Below, one piece after another: positions 19,739-30,675 of a stretch of 64,000 nt of DNA (positions are counted from its first letter, which is position 1; the number at the start of each line of letters is the position of its first letter). The notes under the pieces are model-generated. The model worked only from the letters and a program-made list of their open reading frames with translations. It was not told where the DNA came from and did no database searches. The translations under genes were made by a program, and so were the position numbers. This DNA is from Strigamia acuminata. Taxonomy: Eukaryota; Arthropoda; Chilopoda; Geophilomorpha; Linotaeniidae. The DNA is taken from positions 8,086,427 through 8,150,426 of the forward strand of contig OX442315.1 in NCBI GenBank assembly GCA_949358305.1. The letters run 5' to 3'.

Positions 19739-22700
19739 TTATTTCTTCAAGTTATCGGCGTAACTTGGCTTATCTTCCGAACTTGGTTCGTCCAGGTTGG
19801 GAGATGTGGTCAATTTTGAAGAGTAGTCCGAGGGGTCTTCGCTCTCGTTCAAGTAGAAACGTAAGTGACCTGGTGCTTCCAGCGGATTCCCCGTTCGTTC
19901 GTGGGCCCAAATTGGCGGCAAAAAGGGCGACATTCCCTGATTGGTGTGATGGATTCTTTGGGCCTCGGCAATGCTGGTTGGCGCGCGATGGGCTCGGAGT
20001 AGTCGTTGATGCTGGATGAAGCGATCGCCTCCGGCTCCAGCTTCGATAGCGTTCTTCATCCAGACATAAAGAGAATAGCCACGGTCTGGGGTTTGGAGTA
20101 ATTTTGTTTCAGTATCCTTCGTCAAGGACAACCCCGGGAAGTACATCCGGAGTCTGGCGGCGATCTGAGGTTCGGCCGTCTTTGAAGCTTTCATGCTCGA
20201 TTTTGGGCGGAGCAATTTTCCTTTTGTTTCCTTCTTTTTGAGCGAGACTGGTTCGGCCAGTGGTTCGGAAGGTCTATTTTCCTTCGGCGGAGGCGGAGGA
20301 GGAGGCGTCGGATCCCTGGGAGCCGGAGTTTCCACGACGGGTGTGGTCACTGAAGACGACGGGCGTGGGTGTTGGATGATCGCTCGAACGTTCTGATAGG
20401 AGGTCTCTGGATCCGGGTCCTGGGCCACCATTTGGGCTCGAATTACTGCCGCAGAGGGCACTAGGCGGGTCCAGCTGTCTACGAGAGCCGGCGGGACTTG
20501 GAAACCCTCGTGGGCCACCACGATCCAGGCTGCCACAGCAACACGTGCGTTTCGGAAGGTGGCGGCGGCCAGCAAAATCGACATCAAGTCGGTAATGGCA
20601 ACCACGATCCTCGTATTCCAATTTGGATGATCCCGATTTTTGTTCTGCGTATATTCAATCGAGATCCGCTGAAGGTTCGTGATGACGTTTTGGATCACGT
20701 TTTGTTGGTAGGAGTCCATCTCGCACAAAAGCGCTCTAGCTTGCTCCACGGTCGTTACCTCCAGAAACTGTTGCAACGTTACCTCCGAAGGGTTGATTGG
20801 AGTCGAGGCTTGGATGACTGCTGGGGCTGGCAACATCGGATTGGGTCCCGTGGATGTCGTTGGCTGAGGCACAGATCTGACCAGACGTCTTGATTTTTCC
20901 GGTTCGGGCTTGTCCCAAACGATTGGAGTTCTCGTTGAAGTTGAGGCTTCGGGGATAGTTGGGAGAGGTTCGACTTTGGCCGGTCCAAAGCGAGCTTCTC
21001 GATGTCTGAGTTGTTCTTCAGAACTCAGTGTCGGTGCGCCGATTATCACTTTCTTGCGAAAGGCGCTTGGGAGGCTGACGCTGGATGTTACGCTTCTCGT
21101 CTGCGAGAGTTCCGGCTTGATGAAAGCACTTGGCGCCGTCTCTAGACTCGAGGCGGTCGAGGGAGTCGGGCGGTAGACTGGTTTCGGCTGCATTTGTTGG
21201 TATTGCATAACTACCGCGAGGAGGTCCGCCTGAGTATACATCTTCTTTTGCTCGGGGACCTCGTCGATAATTACCTCATCGTCGATCTTCATTGGTTCGG
21301 GACTGTCCCGAATTGATCGTGTATCTTCGCAGCGCCTCCTATCTCGCTGTCGAATTTCTTCTTCACGATACGCTTTCCATGAACGTGCGCGACTCTCCGA
21401 TCCTCTCCTTCTTCGTTCGTCTTGTAGACGGAGGTTCTCTCGTTCACGTCGGGCTCTTTCATCACGTTCGCGCAGGAACTCCTCTCGGTGTCTATTCCAG
21501 GATTCCTTGTTTTCTTCCCGCCGTCGGAAGTAATTTCTACGATAATCGTCCCAATTTTCTTGGTTCCTATCGCGTCGGCGTTGATCTTCTCGGCGGTCGG
21601 GGCGTTCGCGTACATTTTCTCTTCTTCGGCTGGTTGACGGGGCATCCCTGGATTGAAATCGCGATGTTTGTGGGATCTCCGTCTTTCCCAGGCGAGAGAG
21701 AGCGCTTGGTTTGGCCAGGCGTTTCTCTGTCGCGGGTTTCTTATTCTGCGCGCTGCTGGAAGTGCTTGGCTTGTCCAGGCATGGTTTCTTCGCTGAGCAG
21801 CCTGCTTCGTCGTGCTCGTTGGAGAGACGTTTCTCGGCCTTCTGGCGTTTGCGACCAAAGAAGCCCAAAAAATGCAATTGATGCATTGCTCGTTGCGAGG
21901 TGATGAAACCGTGTCTCGGTCTCCAATCTGGGCGGTCGGGCCGGTCTTCGCGGATCTGAAGGAGCCAAAACCTGATTTCCTCGGTCGAGTAACCGTCCGG
22001 CTGTAGATAATTGAAAACCTCGTCATGTGCGGTCCGCCTTACTTCTTCGTAATATGCCATATGAATCTGGTGTTTTCCTTCATCTGTTTCGGCGTCGCGC
22101 CATTGTTCGTAAACGTCCCATCCTCGCTGGTCGTCAGGAAAGGCGGCTCGGATTAGTGGATTCGGGATTGGCGCTGGCGGGTCCATATTTCTCGAGATAA
22201 CTGCCCGTAAAGCTGCTTGATATTGGCGCGGCATGTAGTGGATCAACGTTTGCTGGCTGGACCAGTAGCGGCTGATCGCACGGGACAATAAAAGGCGAAT
22301 TTTCCATGGTTCAAAGTCGACCGCTTCTTCGAGCGCTTGTCGGAACAGTATGGGGATTACTTCGCGCCATAAGCTGCCTGCGGAAACTCTTTTCGGGTCG
22401 ATTTGCCCCCACGTAGTGCGATATCCGTCCTAAATATTAGAATATTAATAAATATATTAGGATCGTTGATTAATTTGTCATATTTTTGTAGAGATTCTTT
22501 CGTCTAACACAAGATGGCGTCATGGTCGGCCATGTGCTTTTCGACCACGTGTCTTGAAGTTAATTTTTCTTTCGGTATTTGATTAATTTTGATAATTTGT
22601 CACTTAAAGTTAAATTATTTCTTCGTTTGTGGTCAGTCCACGAACTTATTTCGTATTTTTGATTATCGATAATTGAATTTTTTCTATTTTTTACTTACGT

Positions 22701-22848
22701 CGGGTTGGACATCGGGTTCATTGGGTTCGTCCCAATTTCCCTCTTCGTTGTTTACAATGATTTGTAACAAATCCACTTGATCTTCATCGTCATCCTCGGA
22801 AGCGTTGTTTACGGCCCGTTCAATTTCTTTCTTCCAATCATTTCTCAT
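19739..22848 (-). CDS. Gypsy-1 ORF3: large hydrophilic protein of unknown function, spliced
   Basis: Proposed exons 22848-22699 (50 codons, ATG at 22848, very acidic) and 22429-19739, joined in phase 0 for about 946 residues. The intron has GTAAGT at its 5' end and TTTAG at its 3' end, with an in-frame stop right before the second exon. The product has an N-terminal helical part (to about residue 260), a long Arg/Glu-rich, probably disordered middle, a Pro-rich stretch, and a C-terminal domain (motif LRMYFPGLSLT, residues about 835-930). It lies where env would be, but I see no signal peptide, transmembrane segment or cysteine pattern. The 60102-62894 protein shares the architecture and C-terminal domain. 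Function unknown; a virion or RNA-binding role is conceivable. Confidence 0.7.
22430..22698 (-). other. Putative intron in Gypsy-1 ORF3
   Basis: 269 bp, GTAAGT to TTTAG, AT-rich, with stops in all three frames as far as checked. It separates two open segments in phase 0. Its Gypsy-3 counterpart is 270 bp, also phase 0. Confidence 0.65.
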
Positions 22849-23026
22849 TTTTCGGAAACTAATTTGATTTCACGGCTGTCTCGAGGTGATCGTTGCTTAG
22901 TCGGAGATGACAGTGATAAGTGTGGGTCGGGTTAGAGGTTAACTATTAGTCTCATGTCATCTTTGATTGGTTTGGCCAATTAAGACGCATTGTGGGACGT
23001 AACAGGTGTCCCCCCTGTGGTTGTTT

Positions 23027-26000
23027 TTATCGATTGTTTGAGACAATGGCCGGAGTCGCTTTTTGTTTTCCGACGAGTTTCCCGTCTTTTATGAACGGGT
23101 TTGGCTTGTGTCGGCGCATACCGTATATTTTATCAGGTTTGGGGATTCCTGTAGTCTTCTTTTTGTTTGATTGCTTTCCTTTTTTAGGAGATTCTGCGAC
23201 TATTTCCTCCCTCCCCGAAATCTCATCCGGGGCGTCGGCCACTTCGAGTAACTCATCTTGAACTAAATTGGTTGGGCCAGTTTGTTCATCTAAAAACATG
23301 TCGCGAATAATTGGATTTTTCGCTGGTTTCGTCTGATATTCCGTCCAAGCCTCTTGAGGAAACTCAGGTAAGTATGGAGTTAATTCTCGGGCGTGGATCG
23401 ATCTAAAATTAACGTTATCTGCCAATCTTTTTAGCTTGAAAGCGTTTCCGCCGTGGGCTTCGAGTATGACGTACGGGCCGTCGCGTTTGTCTGCTAAGCC
23501 TGCGTGGATCCCCTTATCGGCGCTGGACTGAATATGTGTGTCTTTCCAGACGAGGTCATTGACTTTAAAATTGCAGAAGGGCCGATCCTTTCCAGCAATG
23601 CTAATACGATCTCTCATGTCGAATATGTGTGACATCATGTGCTGATAAGTGGCCGAAATTATTTGCTCCAGTCTGTCGACATAAATATGAGGCTTCTCAG
23701 GATCAATTTCCAGTATTTCCTCCGGTATTCGTGGGTCCCAGGGTACTCTGAGTTCCCGAGCGAAGTTTAGAAACGCGGGAGAAAATTTGCGGTTCCTTGA
23801 GATCGTTGTGCGGATGCTGAAGGCAATTTCACGAAGATATTCGTCCCAGCTGGAGTGAACATCGGTGAAAATTGCTAGTGCATATTTTATATCGCGATTT
23901 AACCTTTCGACGGGATTGGCCCGTGGATTATAGGTTGATGTATATGATGTCTCGATGTCGAATTTTTTACAGAAGTCTTTATACAAATTTGACGCGAATT
24001 GTGGTCCATTATCGGAGATTAATTTTCGAGGGAATCCAAAATGAAGCGCCACTTCGTACAAACATCGAATGATTTTTTGCTTAGTTGGTCTCTCCATTGG
24101 AAAGAGTTCGGGCCATCCAGTCGCGACATCCATGATTACTAATATATATTTGTTTTTATTGGATGACGTGGGTTTTGGGCCCATTAAATCCACGCTCCAG
24201 CAATCGAAGGGTGCGAAAGGGCCAAGTGAGATTCTCTCGTAGTTCTTGGGCGTCCTCGGCTTGCACGCTTGGCATCTGGGGCAGTGATGAATAAAACGAA
24301 CAATATCTCGGGTCATTTTTGGCCAGAAATAAAGTTGATTTGCTCGGTAGATCGTTCTGGCCACTCCAGAATGTCCGGCGAGCGGGTGTCCGTGGACCAT
24401 CCACAGAAACCTTGTCAGCAGACTCCTGGGTATAACGACTTTCATCGAAGTTCCTGTCTCCGTCAGATCATCGCGGAAATTCGGGTGGTGTTTTAGTAGA
24501 AGTCCATCCTCGATTAAGTACGTGGAGGCTTCTCTTTCGAATTCTTCACGTTGGATTTCGTCGAAATTCTCGTCGGGAAATATTTTATCTGTGATGAAGT
24601 CTCGATAAGTTTTACAGAAGTCGTCTGCCATCTGGGCGGCTATTAATTCGTCCCTGGTGGGCGGTTTGCTATTCGTCCCCTTGCTTACGTGGGCGACGAA
24701 TGCTCGAACGTACTTGTCGGAGATTCGAGGTTCTATTGTTAGCTCATAATTTGGGTGAGCGTCCTTGACCGACTGGTACGCTCGGAGCCAATAACTGTAA
24801 TAATTCTGGTCTCCTGACTCGAGTTTCTCCTTGGGTAATTCGTTTAGCTTTTTAAATTCCCATTTTCGGACGGGGTTCGGACAGTAGAAGAGGCGTGAGT
24901 CGTCCTCTCCGCAGTCGGTCTCGTCTTCGGGGTCTGAAGCTGGGGCTCGTGAGAGGGCGTCTGCCACGACGTTGAATTTTCCGGGTCGGTATTCAATGAT
25001 TAAGTCACAAGCCATTAATTCTAGCTGCCAGCGAGCCATTCTTCCGGACGGTTCCTTCAACGCCATTAACCACTTTAGTGCTTCGTGGTCAGTTTGTACG
25101 TTGAACTTGGTAAATTCCAGGTATGGTCTGAATTTTCGGATTGCCCAGACGACGGCTAGACATTCTAACTCTGTCGCATTATAATTCTTTTCGGCTGCTT
25201 GTAATTTCCGGCTGATGAACATCGTCGGGACCTCTAACACTACTCCGTCGATGTCATGCTTTTGAAGCAACGCAGCACCTAGGCCAATTCGACTGGCGTC
25301 GGTGTGAAGAGTGAATTCTCGATTAAGATCTGGTAGGGGAATTCGTTTTACATCGATCAGCATTTGTTTTATTTTGTTAAACGATGTTTCGCAGTGGTCA
25401 GTCCACTCGAAATCTTTATCGTTGCGTAACAGATCTGTGATGGGCGCCGCGACGTCTGCCAAATTTGGGAGCAATCGATTGAAGAAATTCACCATGCCCA
25501 TGAAACGTTGGACTCCTTTTACATCTTCCGGGGCGGGGAACTGGCTAATCGCCTGGGTCTTTTTCGGGTCGATGGATAGGCCACCTGTTCCGACTGTGTA
25601 ACCCAGGAATGCCAATTCTTTGCGGCAAAATTTACTTTTCCCTGGATGAATGTTTAGACCGGCTTTTGTGAGTCGCTCCATGACGTCATTCACGTGTATC
25701 AGGTGATCTTCAAAAGTTTGGGAGACTATGACTATATCATCGAGGTAAGCCCATGCGTATTTGTGTAAGGCATCGCCGAGAACTTTTTCTATTAGTTTTT
25801 GAAAGGTGGCGGGTGCGTTTACTAACCCGAAGGGCATTACATTAAACATCAGTCGACCCTGTGGTGCCCAAAAAGCTGTTTTCTCTTTATCCTCTTCCCG
25901 CAATTCAACCTGCCAGTAACCCTTGGACAAGTCCATGGTCGTGACCCAGTTAAATGGGGCGAGCTCCCGTAGAATCGCTTCTATTGACGGCATTTGGATG

Positions 26001-27109
26001 GGGTCGATGACGGTTATGGCGTTTAAAGGTCTATAATCGATGCAGAGGCGCGGTTCGGAGCCTGGTCGCATGACGAGGACAATCCTCATTCCATATTCTC
26101 CGATGGCGTGCGACACGATCCCTTTTTCGAGCAACTCGTTGCACATCGTTCTTACGATATGTCTCTTTTGGGGATTCATAGTTTTAAAAGGTACTCGCAC
26201 CGGTTTTCCCGTAACCAATTCGATCTCGTGCATTACGTAACTAGTCTTTCCTGGATCTTTATTTAAGTTCTTCGAGTGCTTCTTGAGCATTTCCTCGAGG
26301 AGTTTCGTTTGTTCTTCTCCAAGATTGGCGTCCATGGCCAGATTATGTATTAAATTCTCCTCTTGGAGGATAGTATTAAACGACTTAAAATTATAGTCTT
26401 GGATGAACTTCTTAATTTCGCCTCCTCCCCATTCCTCGTCGTCCTTAGCTTTGTCTAGGAGTTCCGGAGGTATTATGGGTAGTCGTGGGTCCTCGTGGTT
26501 GTCGATGTAATTCCACGAACGTGTGACTGGGTTGGGCTGGATGTTCATCCGTTCCATCAAATCCATTCCTATCAGCAGGATTGTGTCTCGGGTTGGTAAC
26601 ACGATGAAGAAATGCTTAATCGTGCCTCCTTCCCATACAAAATCGGTTGATAACGTCCCCACTGCTCTAACTTCTCCCGCTGCTGTAAGAACTCGAATAT
26701 TCTCGTTCATTCCCCGTAATTTTTTCTGTATTTTTTCTTCGAGTGATTCGAATAAGTCGGTGGAGATAAACGACTGATCCGCTCCCGAGTCGAGTAGTCC
26801 CATTAACACCTTTTTGCCGAAAGAGACTGGTATTTTAGCCAGTACGCTCTTCGCTTCTGTTGATAGGTTGCAACGAAGTATTCGCTTTTTAAGAGGATTG
26901 GCCCCTTGGTCAAGCGGCAAAGTCATGAAAGCGTTGGCTATACCGTCTTCGTCTCTAATTTCGAATTTCCGTTTTTTGGTTGGAGTTGTGACTTCCTCGT
27001 TGGCAGCTTCCTCGAAGAATTCCAACAATTTTTTCATTTCTTTAATTTGTTTTTCCACCAGTGTAAGGTCCATCGTTTTCGAAGTTATCGCGAGCGGATG
27101 TGGAATCAC
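23027..27109 (-). CDS. pol: Gypsy-1 Pol polyprotein
   Basis: Open for 1360 codons. Domains in order: aspartic protease (LLDSGADQSFIS, about residue 104); reverse transcriptase (CIDYRPLN, then MPFGLVNAPATFQ, then YLDDIVIV near 452); RNase H (HTDAS near 603); integrase with zinc-binding HPLAGHSG and CPRCQAC (about 911-945), DLMGPK, SDNGPQF (near 1032), the catalytic Glu in NPVERLNRD, and a GPY/F-type tail (KRDGPYVIL). All catalytic residues are present. The frame begins on a GTG overlapping the gag stop by four bases, so expression probably uses a -1 frameshift or re-initiation; an ATG exists at 27073. Protease-RT-RNase H-integrase order places it in Gypsy (Ty3-like) elements. Confidence 0.93.
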   Translation of the reverse strand: MIPHPLAITSKTMDLTLVEKQIKEMKKLLEFFEEAANEEVTTPTKKRKFEIRDEDGIANAFMTLPLDQGANPLKKRILRCNLSTEAKSVLAKIPVSFGKKVLMGLLDSGADQSFISTDLFESLEEKIQKKLRGMNENIRVLTAAGEVRAVGTLSTDFVWEGGTIKHFFIVLPTRDTILLIGMDLMERMNIQPNPVTRSWNYIDNHEDPRLPIIPPELLDKAKDDEEWGGGEIKKFIQDYNFKSFNTILQEENLIHNLAMDANLGEEQTKLLEEMLKKHSKNLNKDPGKTSYVMHEIELVTGKPVRVPFKTMNPQKRHIVRTMCNELLEKGIVSHAIGEYGMRIVLVMRPGSEPRLCIDYRPLNAITVIDPIQMPSIEAILRELAPFNWVTTMDLSKGYWQVELREEDKEKTAFWAPQGRLMFNVMPFGLVNAPATFQKLIEKVLGDALHKYAWAYLDDIVIVSQTFEDHLIHVNDVMERLTKAGLNIHPGKSKFCRKELAFLGYTVGTGGLSIDPKKTQAISQFPAPEDVKGVQRFMGMVNFFNRLLPNLADVAAPITDLLRNDKDFEWTDHCETSFNKIKQMLIDVKRIPLPDLNREFTLHTDASRIGLGAALLQKHDIDGVVLEVPTMFISRKLQAAEKNYNATELECLAVVWAIRKFRPYLEFTKFNVQTDHEALKWLMALKEPSGRMARWQLELMACDLIIEYRPGKFNVVADALSRAPASDPEDETDCGEDDSRLFYCPNPVRKWEFKKLNELPKEKLESGDQNYYSYWLRAYQSVKDAHPNYELTIEPRISDKYVRAFVAHVSKGTNSKPPTRDELIAAQMADDFCKTYRDFITDKIFPDENFDEIQREEFEREASTYLIEDGLLLKHHPNFRDDLTETGTSMKVVIPRSLLTRFLWMVHGHPLAGHSGVARTIYRANQLYFWPKMTRDIVRFIHHCPRCQACKPRTPKNYERISLGPFAPFDCWSVDLMGPKPTSSNKNKYILVIMDVATGWPELFPMERPTKQKIIRCLYEVALHFGFPRKLISDNGPQFASNLYKDFCKKFDIETSYTSTYNPRANPVERLNRDIKYALAIFTDVHSSWDEYLREIAFSIRTTISRNRKFSPAFLNFARELRVPWDPRIPEEILEIDPEKPHIYVDRLEQIISATYQHMMSHIFDMRDRISIAGKDRPFCNFKVNDLVWKDTHIQSSADKGIHAGLADKRDGPYVILEAHGGNAFKLKRLADNVNFRSIHARELTPYLPEFPQEAWTEYQTKPAKNPIIRDMFLDEQTGPTNLVQDELLEVADAPDEISGREEIVAESPKKGKQSNKKKTTGIPKPDKIYGMRRHKPNPFIKDGKLVGKQKATPAIVSNNR

Positions 27110-29952
27110 TTTTGTTCCGCCCGCGAGTTCCAGTTTTTTGTCATACTGTCGAATTTGGCGGTGAGTTCCTTCAAGATTTTTTCTTGTTCCTTCGCGAGCA
27201 ATTTCACTAGTTCCTCACGCTCTGCGGCCTTGTCGTCGGCTTTTTTCTTTGCCAGTTTTGGGCAGGCCTGACGCCAGTGGCCGTCTTCGTTACAGAAATT
27301 ACAAGGGCTTTTCTTCTTTCCCTCCCGCTCAAAAGGTTTTTTGGGGTAGTCCTTCTTCTCGGAAGTCGCCTCTGTTTTCGGGTTGTGGTGTTCCGATTTT
27401 CTGGACTTCATCTGAGGTCGGTAGCTGGGCGCCAGTTCCTTCCCCATGTTTGCGTGTACCACATCGTTGATACCTTCGTCAGCCTCATCGCTTTCCGAGA
27501 ATTGCTCAGAGTCTTCGCTTACTTCGTCTTCCGACTTTTCCTCGGCGGCGTTAGTTTGCGTGCGATAGGCCTTATTCGGAGGTGGTAAAGGGTTAGAAGC
27601 TTGTTGGTTTTTCTTTGAGGGGAGTGGCTCTATACTTCCGTTTAGATAATTTCGCGATTGGAGCAGCTTAGTGGAGTCTATGCTGCGCTCCTGTATTCGT
27701 TGCTGTCGGGCCACTCCTAGAGCTCGCTCTTCTTTTGTCAGATTTTCGTTATACCGAGCATTTACTTCGGTGTGTTTCTTCTCGACGAAAGCTAGGATGG
27801 CTTTGAAATTATCCCCTTTAGGAGCGTTCATTTCTCGTAGGACTTTGGTTGCGGTTTCGTTTAGTCCTTGTTCGAAGAGAGCTTTCTGAGCGTGTTGGTC
27901 AAATGGTTTGTCCATTTCACGGAACAGGCTGTCGGCTCGTTGTACGTATTCCCTCAGAGTTTCCCCGGGAGCTTGCTTCATAGAGCTTACTCTTTTCTGG
28001 ATTTCTTGGCTCGTCTCGCCATATTGATTGTGGAACTTTATGACGAAATCTTCCCAGTTTCGGGGTTGGACATCAGCGTACCAGTTTCGGGCCCGGTTGA
28101 TCAGCATTTCTGGTATTCCGCGTGCAACCATTTCGTCGGGTTCCGCTCCTAAGCGATTAATCGTCAGGGCGACTTCGTCCAAAAACAAGTTGCCGGCGTT
28201 CCAGGATCCGTCGAACTTAATTAGTCTCAGGGTCGTCCACTTGATGTTGTTATCCTTGCGAGAATACAGCCATCGGTCTGCGGAGTAACGTTTCAACAAT
28301 CCTTCGCTTCGATCGTCCTCCTCGGTCTCTTGGCCACGGCTTTGTTGAAGTTTTTGGTCCATGGCCTGAAGGAGTTCGTCTTTCATCGTCCGTAGTTGGT
28401 TGCTTAGCGAGTCAGTCTCACTAAGCAGCGGTGATGATCGTGGATTGTCGGAAGGGAGGCTTGGGTAATGCGTACCGTTGCCCGTCAGTCCGAACTGATT
28501 GTGTTGGAACGACGTTTTCCCTGATGATCCCGCGGTGTTCGGGTTATTCGTGAGGTCTTGCGCTATGGTTGAGTTATCTGGGTTCGCTTTCTCTGGAGCG
28601 GAGGTTTGGCTCAACTTTGTTCCGGGCGGTATCAGATCGTCCAGTCGGGTCCCCGTGAGGCCTTCGTTCGTTTTTTTGATAAAAACGTAGGAATCTCTCC
28701 CAGCATACGCTTCGGCGGCGTGTTTCTTTTCGAGGTGATTTTTAACTGCGTTAATCTCCTCGAGCGTCGGCATGGCCAGTTTATTTTGACCTACTTCGTT
28801 GCGTATTTGATTCTTCTGATTTATACATCTGATTAGCTCTGCGTTAGGGTCGCCTGGGTTGTTATTACTGGTTTGGCCAGTTTTCATTGCGAATGAGTTT
28901 TTTACTGCCCATGATTGTGCGCCCTGATTATTCCTCCTATCCTGTATAAACGCCTCGTACAGTTCTCCTTTGACTTCGTCCGATTCGTTCAAGATGCTAT
29001 CTAGTCCGTTGACTCGGATACTGCCGTGAGATGCTTGAGAGTCGATACTTTCGCTGTCTGACGTTGCTTCGCCGCCTGTCTCGGACTGTTGTCGATCTGC
29101 TCCGACCCGACGTCGTTTCTCTCCGCGTCTGGCCGTGTTATCTGCCGATCGTTTTTCAGTCCTCTGATTTACTAGGTCGATTACTCGGCTTAGCTCTGCG
29201 TAGGGATCCTTGTCCTGGTCGATCTCGATGCCGTGTGCGCAAGCTACCCGAGTTACTTCTATTGCTTTGGCTACCAGCTCCTTAGCTGTGTGAGACCGTT
29301 CTGGGGAGCTCTGTACGGAGTTTGGCTCCGAATGCTGGCTTAACCCGTTGCTTGGCGGCCGGATCTGGCAGTCCTTTGCCATTTCTCGTTCGATTATTTT
29401 CTGCTTCGCGAGCAATTCTCGAGCCAGCTCGCGCTCCAGTGCCATTTGTTTAGCTTGGTGTTCTTGTGCCAAGCTCTGTTCCATGGCAGCTAATTTCTCG
29501 CGATGCTCTCTGGCTAAATCTTCCATCAATTCGTTTTTCTTCTTCTCTAACGCGACTGTTCTTGCTTGGTCTGCGCGGGCAGCCTCGTTGATAATTGCGG
29601 CACTTGTGTTTGCCGCTTTATTTAGAAGAGTCATTAGATCCATTTCACTGGGATCCTTTTCGACTGGTCTTGGGCTTTTCAATCCGAATCGAGGGTTTTC
29701 GAACGATTTATTTAGTCCGTTTTCTTCGTGAGAGCTTCCTGATCCTTCGAATTCGCCTCCCGTAAACGGAAGTTGTCTTGCAAGGGGAAGGCTTTCACTT
29801 GATGATTCCGTTGAAACTTTAGTCGAGTTAGTCTCGACTTCTGGTTCCACGTGGTTCGCTTCTTCCGCTTTTTGGCGTTCGATTTCTTCGGCTTCTTTTC
29901 TATCCTTTTCGTCGTTACGCCTTTTTCTATCTTCTGCGGTAGTTTTTGTCAT
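27106..29952 (-). CDS. gag: Gypsy-1 Gag-like protein
   Basis: 948 residues, longer than most Gypsy Gag proteins. The N-terminus is Lys/Glu-rich and probably coiled coil (residues about 1-220, with repeated REHREKLAAMEQ-type heptads). A capsid-like region lies at about 570-770 (motifs LINRARNWYADVQPRNWEDF and LREYVQRADSLFREMD, a retrotransposon-Gag pattern). One CCHC knuckle (CNFCNEDGHWRQAC) is near residue 884, then a basic tail. The stop overlaps the pol frame. ATG at 29952, 93 bp inside the 5' LTR edge. It forms the particle and packages RNA by family analogy. Confidence 0.88.
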   Translation of the reverse strand: MTKTTAEDRKRRNDEKDRKEAEEIERQKAEEANHVEPEVETNSTKVSTESSSESLPLARQLPFTGGEFEGSGSSHEENGLNKSFENPRFGLKSPRPVEKDPSEMDLMTLLNKAANTSAAIINEAARADQARTVALEKKKNELMEDLAREHREKLAAMEQSLAQEHQAKQMALERELARELLAKQKIIEREMAKDCQIRPPSNGLSQHSEPNSVQSSPERSHTAKELVAKAIEVTRVACAHGIEIDQDKDPYAELSRVIDLVNQRTEKRSADNTARRGEKRRRVGADRQQSETGGEATSDSESIDSQASHGSIRVNGLDSILNESDEVKGELYEAFIQDRRNNQGAQSWAVKNSFAMKTGQTSNNNPGDPNAELIRCINQKNQIRNEVGQNKLAMPTLEEINAVKNHLEKKHAAEAYAGRDSYVFIKKTNEGLTGTRLDDLIPPGTKLSQTSAPEKANPDNSTIAQDLTNNPNTAGSSGKTSFQHNQFGLTGNGTHYPSLPSDNPRSSPLLSETDSLSNQLRTMKDELLQAMDQKLQQSRGQETEEDDRSEGLLKRYSADRWLYSRKDNNIKWTTLRLIKFDGSWNAGNLFLDEVALTINRLGAEPDEMVARGIPEMLINRARNWYADVQPRNWEDFVIKFHNQYGETSQEIQKRVSSMKQAPGETLREYVQRADSLFREMDKPFDQHAQKALFEQGLNETATKVLREMNAPKGDNFKAILAFVEKKHTEVNARYNENLTKEERALGVARQQRIQERSIDSTKLLQSRNYLNGSIEPLPSKKNQQASNPLPPPNKAYRTQTNAAEEKSEDEVSEDSEQFSESDEADEGINDVVHANMGKELAPSYRPQMKSRKSEHHNPKTEATSEKKDYPKKPFEREGKKKSPCNFCNEDGHWRQACPKLAKKKADDKAAEREELVKLLAKEQEKILKELTAKFDSMTKNWNSRAEQK

Positions 29953-30022
29953 TTCTTACGATATAATGATCGATCGAAAGATCCCGGTTATTATTTAAAG
30001 TATTGTCTTAAGGTTAGCAAAT

Positions 30023-30042
30023 CTATCCCGGACAGACCCCCA
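30023..30042 (-). promoter_or_regulatory. Primer-binding site of Gypsy-1
   Basis: The plus strand reads tatcccggacagaccccca, ending two bases before the 5' LTR. It resembles the 3' end of tRNA-Pro with about three mismatches out of 18, from memory of animal tRNA-Pro. The tRNA assignment is tentative. Confidence 0.55.
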
Positions 30043-30044
30043 CG

Positions 30045-30675
30045 TGTCGTGATTCGACTTTGTGGTTAAAGATAATAAATAATACACTCGGGAATACAAT
30101 ATATTTCAAATACTGCTTTATTAAAACACGCTTACTAATACAAATATAAGTCAAGATGTTTCCTGTGTTGGTCCTCGGATTCGGCTGCGAATACGAGTTG
30201 CCGCTAAACAATGGCGGATCCAATTGTTTAGTCCTACGCGTGGTCTATGTTTGTTGTCTAGGGTATTTCCACGTGTTATTATGAACACGCGAGAATTCGC
30301 TTTCTCGTGCGAATTAAACGAATATCGTTCGAATATTTATTCTAGCGTAGATTGGCTACGCTAAATAAATGTGGCTGTTGTACAGTTGAAATGGTCAGCG
30401 GGCACCGGTCCTCGATCAATCCGTGAAACGGCCTGAAAGGTGAGGTAAATGGTGCTCTTGCTGAAATGTGGTAACTGTAGTGTCGTTTCCGGTCAAGCAT
30501 TGGCTATATATATTAACCGGAAATGACGTCATATGCAAATCCTTCTGATTATGCAGGTTCGCAGAAACACGCGACTAGTCAGTCTAGTCGGTATTTCTAG
30601 CGCGCTCTAGTGGCGAGTATTAGTAACACAATAATCACCGCTAATTACTTCTTCAGGTGATGCTGAATCACCACA
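30045..30675 (-). repeat. 5' LTR of Gypsy-1
   Basis: 631 bp, apparently identical to the 3' LTR at 18914-19544. The primer-binding site adjoins its left side. It ends ccaca at 30675, followed by the ATAC duplication. Confidence 0.93.

Larger units (their letters stand above)
18914..30675 (-). mobile_element. Gypsy-1 LTR retrotransposon with gag, pol and ORF3
   Basis: 11,762 bp, flanked by ATAC duplications (18910-18913 and 30676-30679) inside the Gypsy-2 5' LTR. Two 631-bp LTRs look identical by eye. Order on the minus strand: 5' LTR, primer site, gag, pol, intron-containing ORF3, polypurine tract, 3' LTR. All frames are open, so it may be a functional element. ATAC lies in the centre of a palindrome with 9-bp arms. 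It is the same family type as the partial element at 59089-64000. Confidence 0.93.

Noticed and set aside
21289-22026. A second protein in another frame of ORF3 (245 codons)
   Set aside because: Shadow of the Arg-rich ORF3 middle on the same strand; no start context or domain.
19739-22288. Gypsy-1 ORF3 as an envelope gene
   Set aside because: Position fits env, but there is no signal peptide, hydrophobic anchor, cleavage site or cysteine pattern, and the protein is highly charged and Pro-rich.
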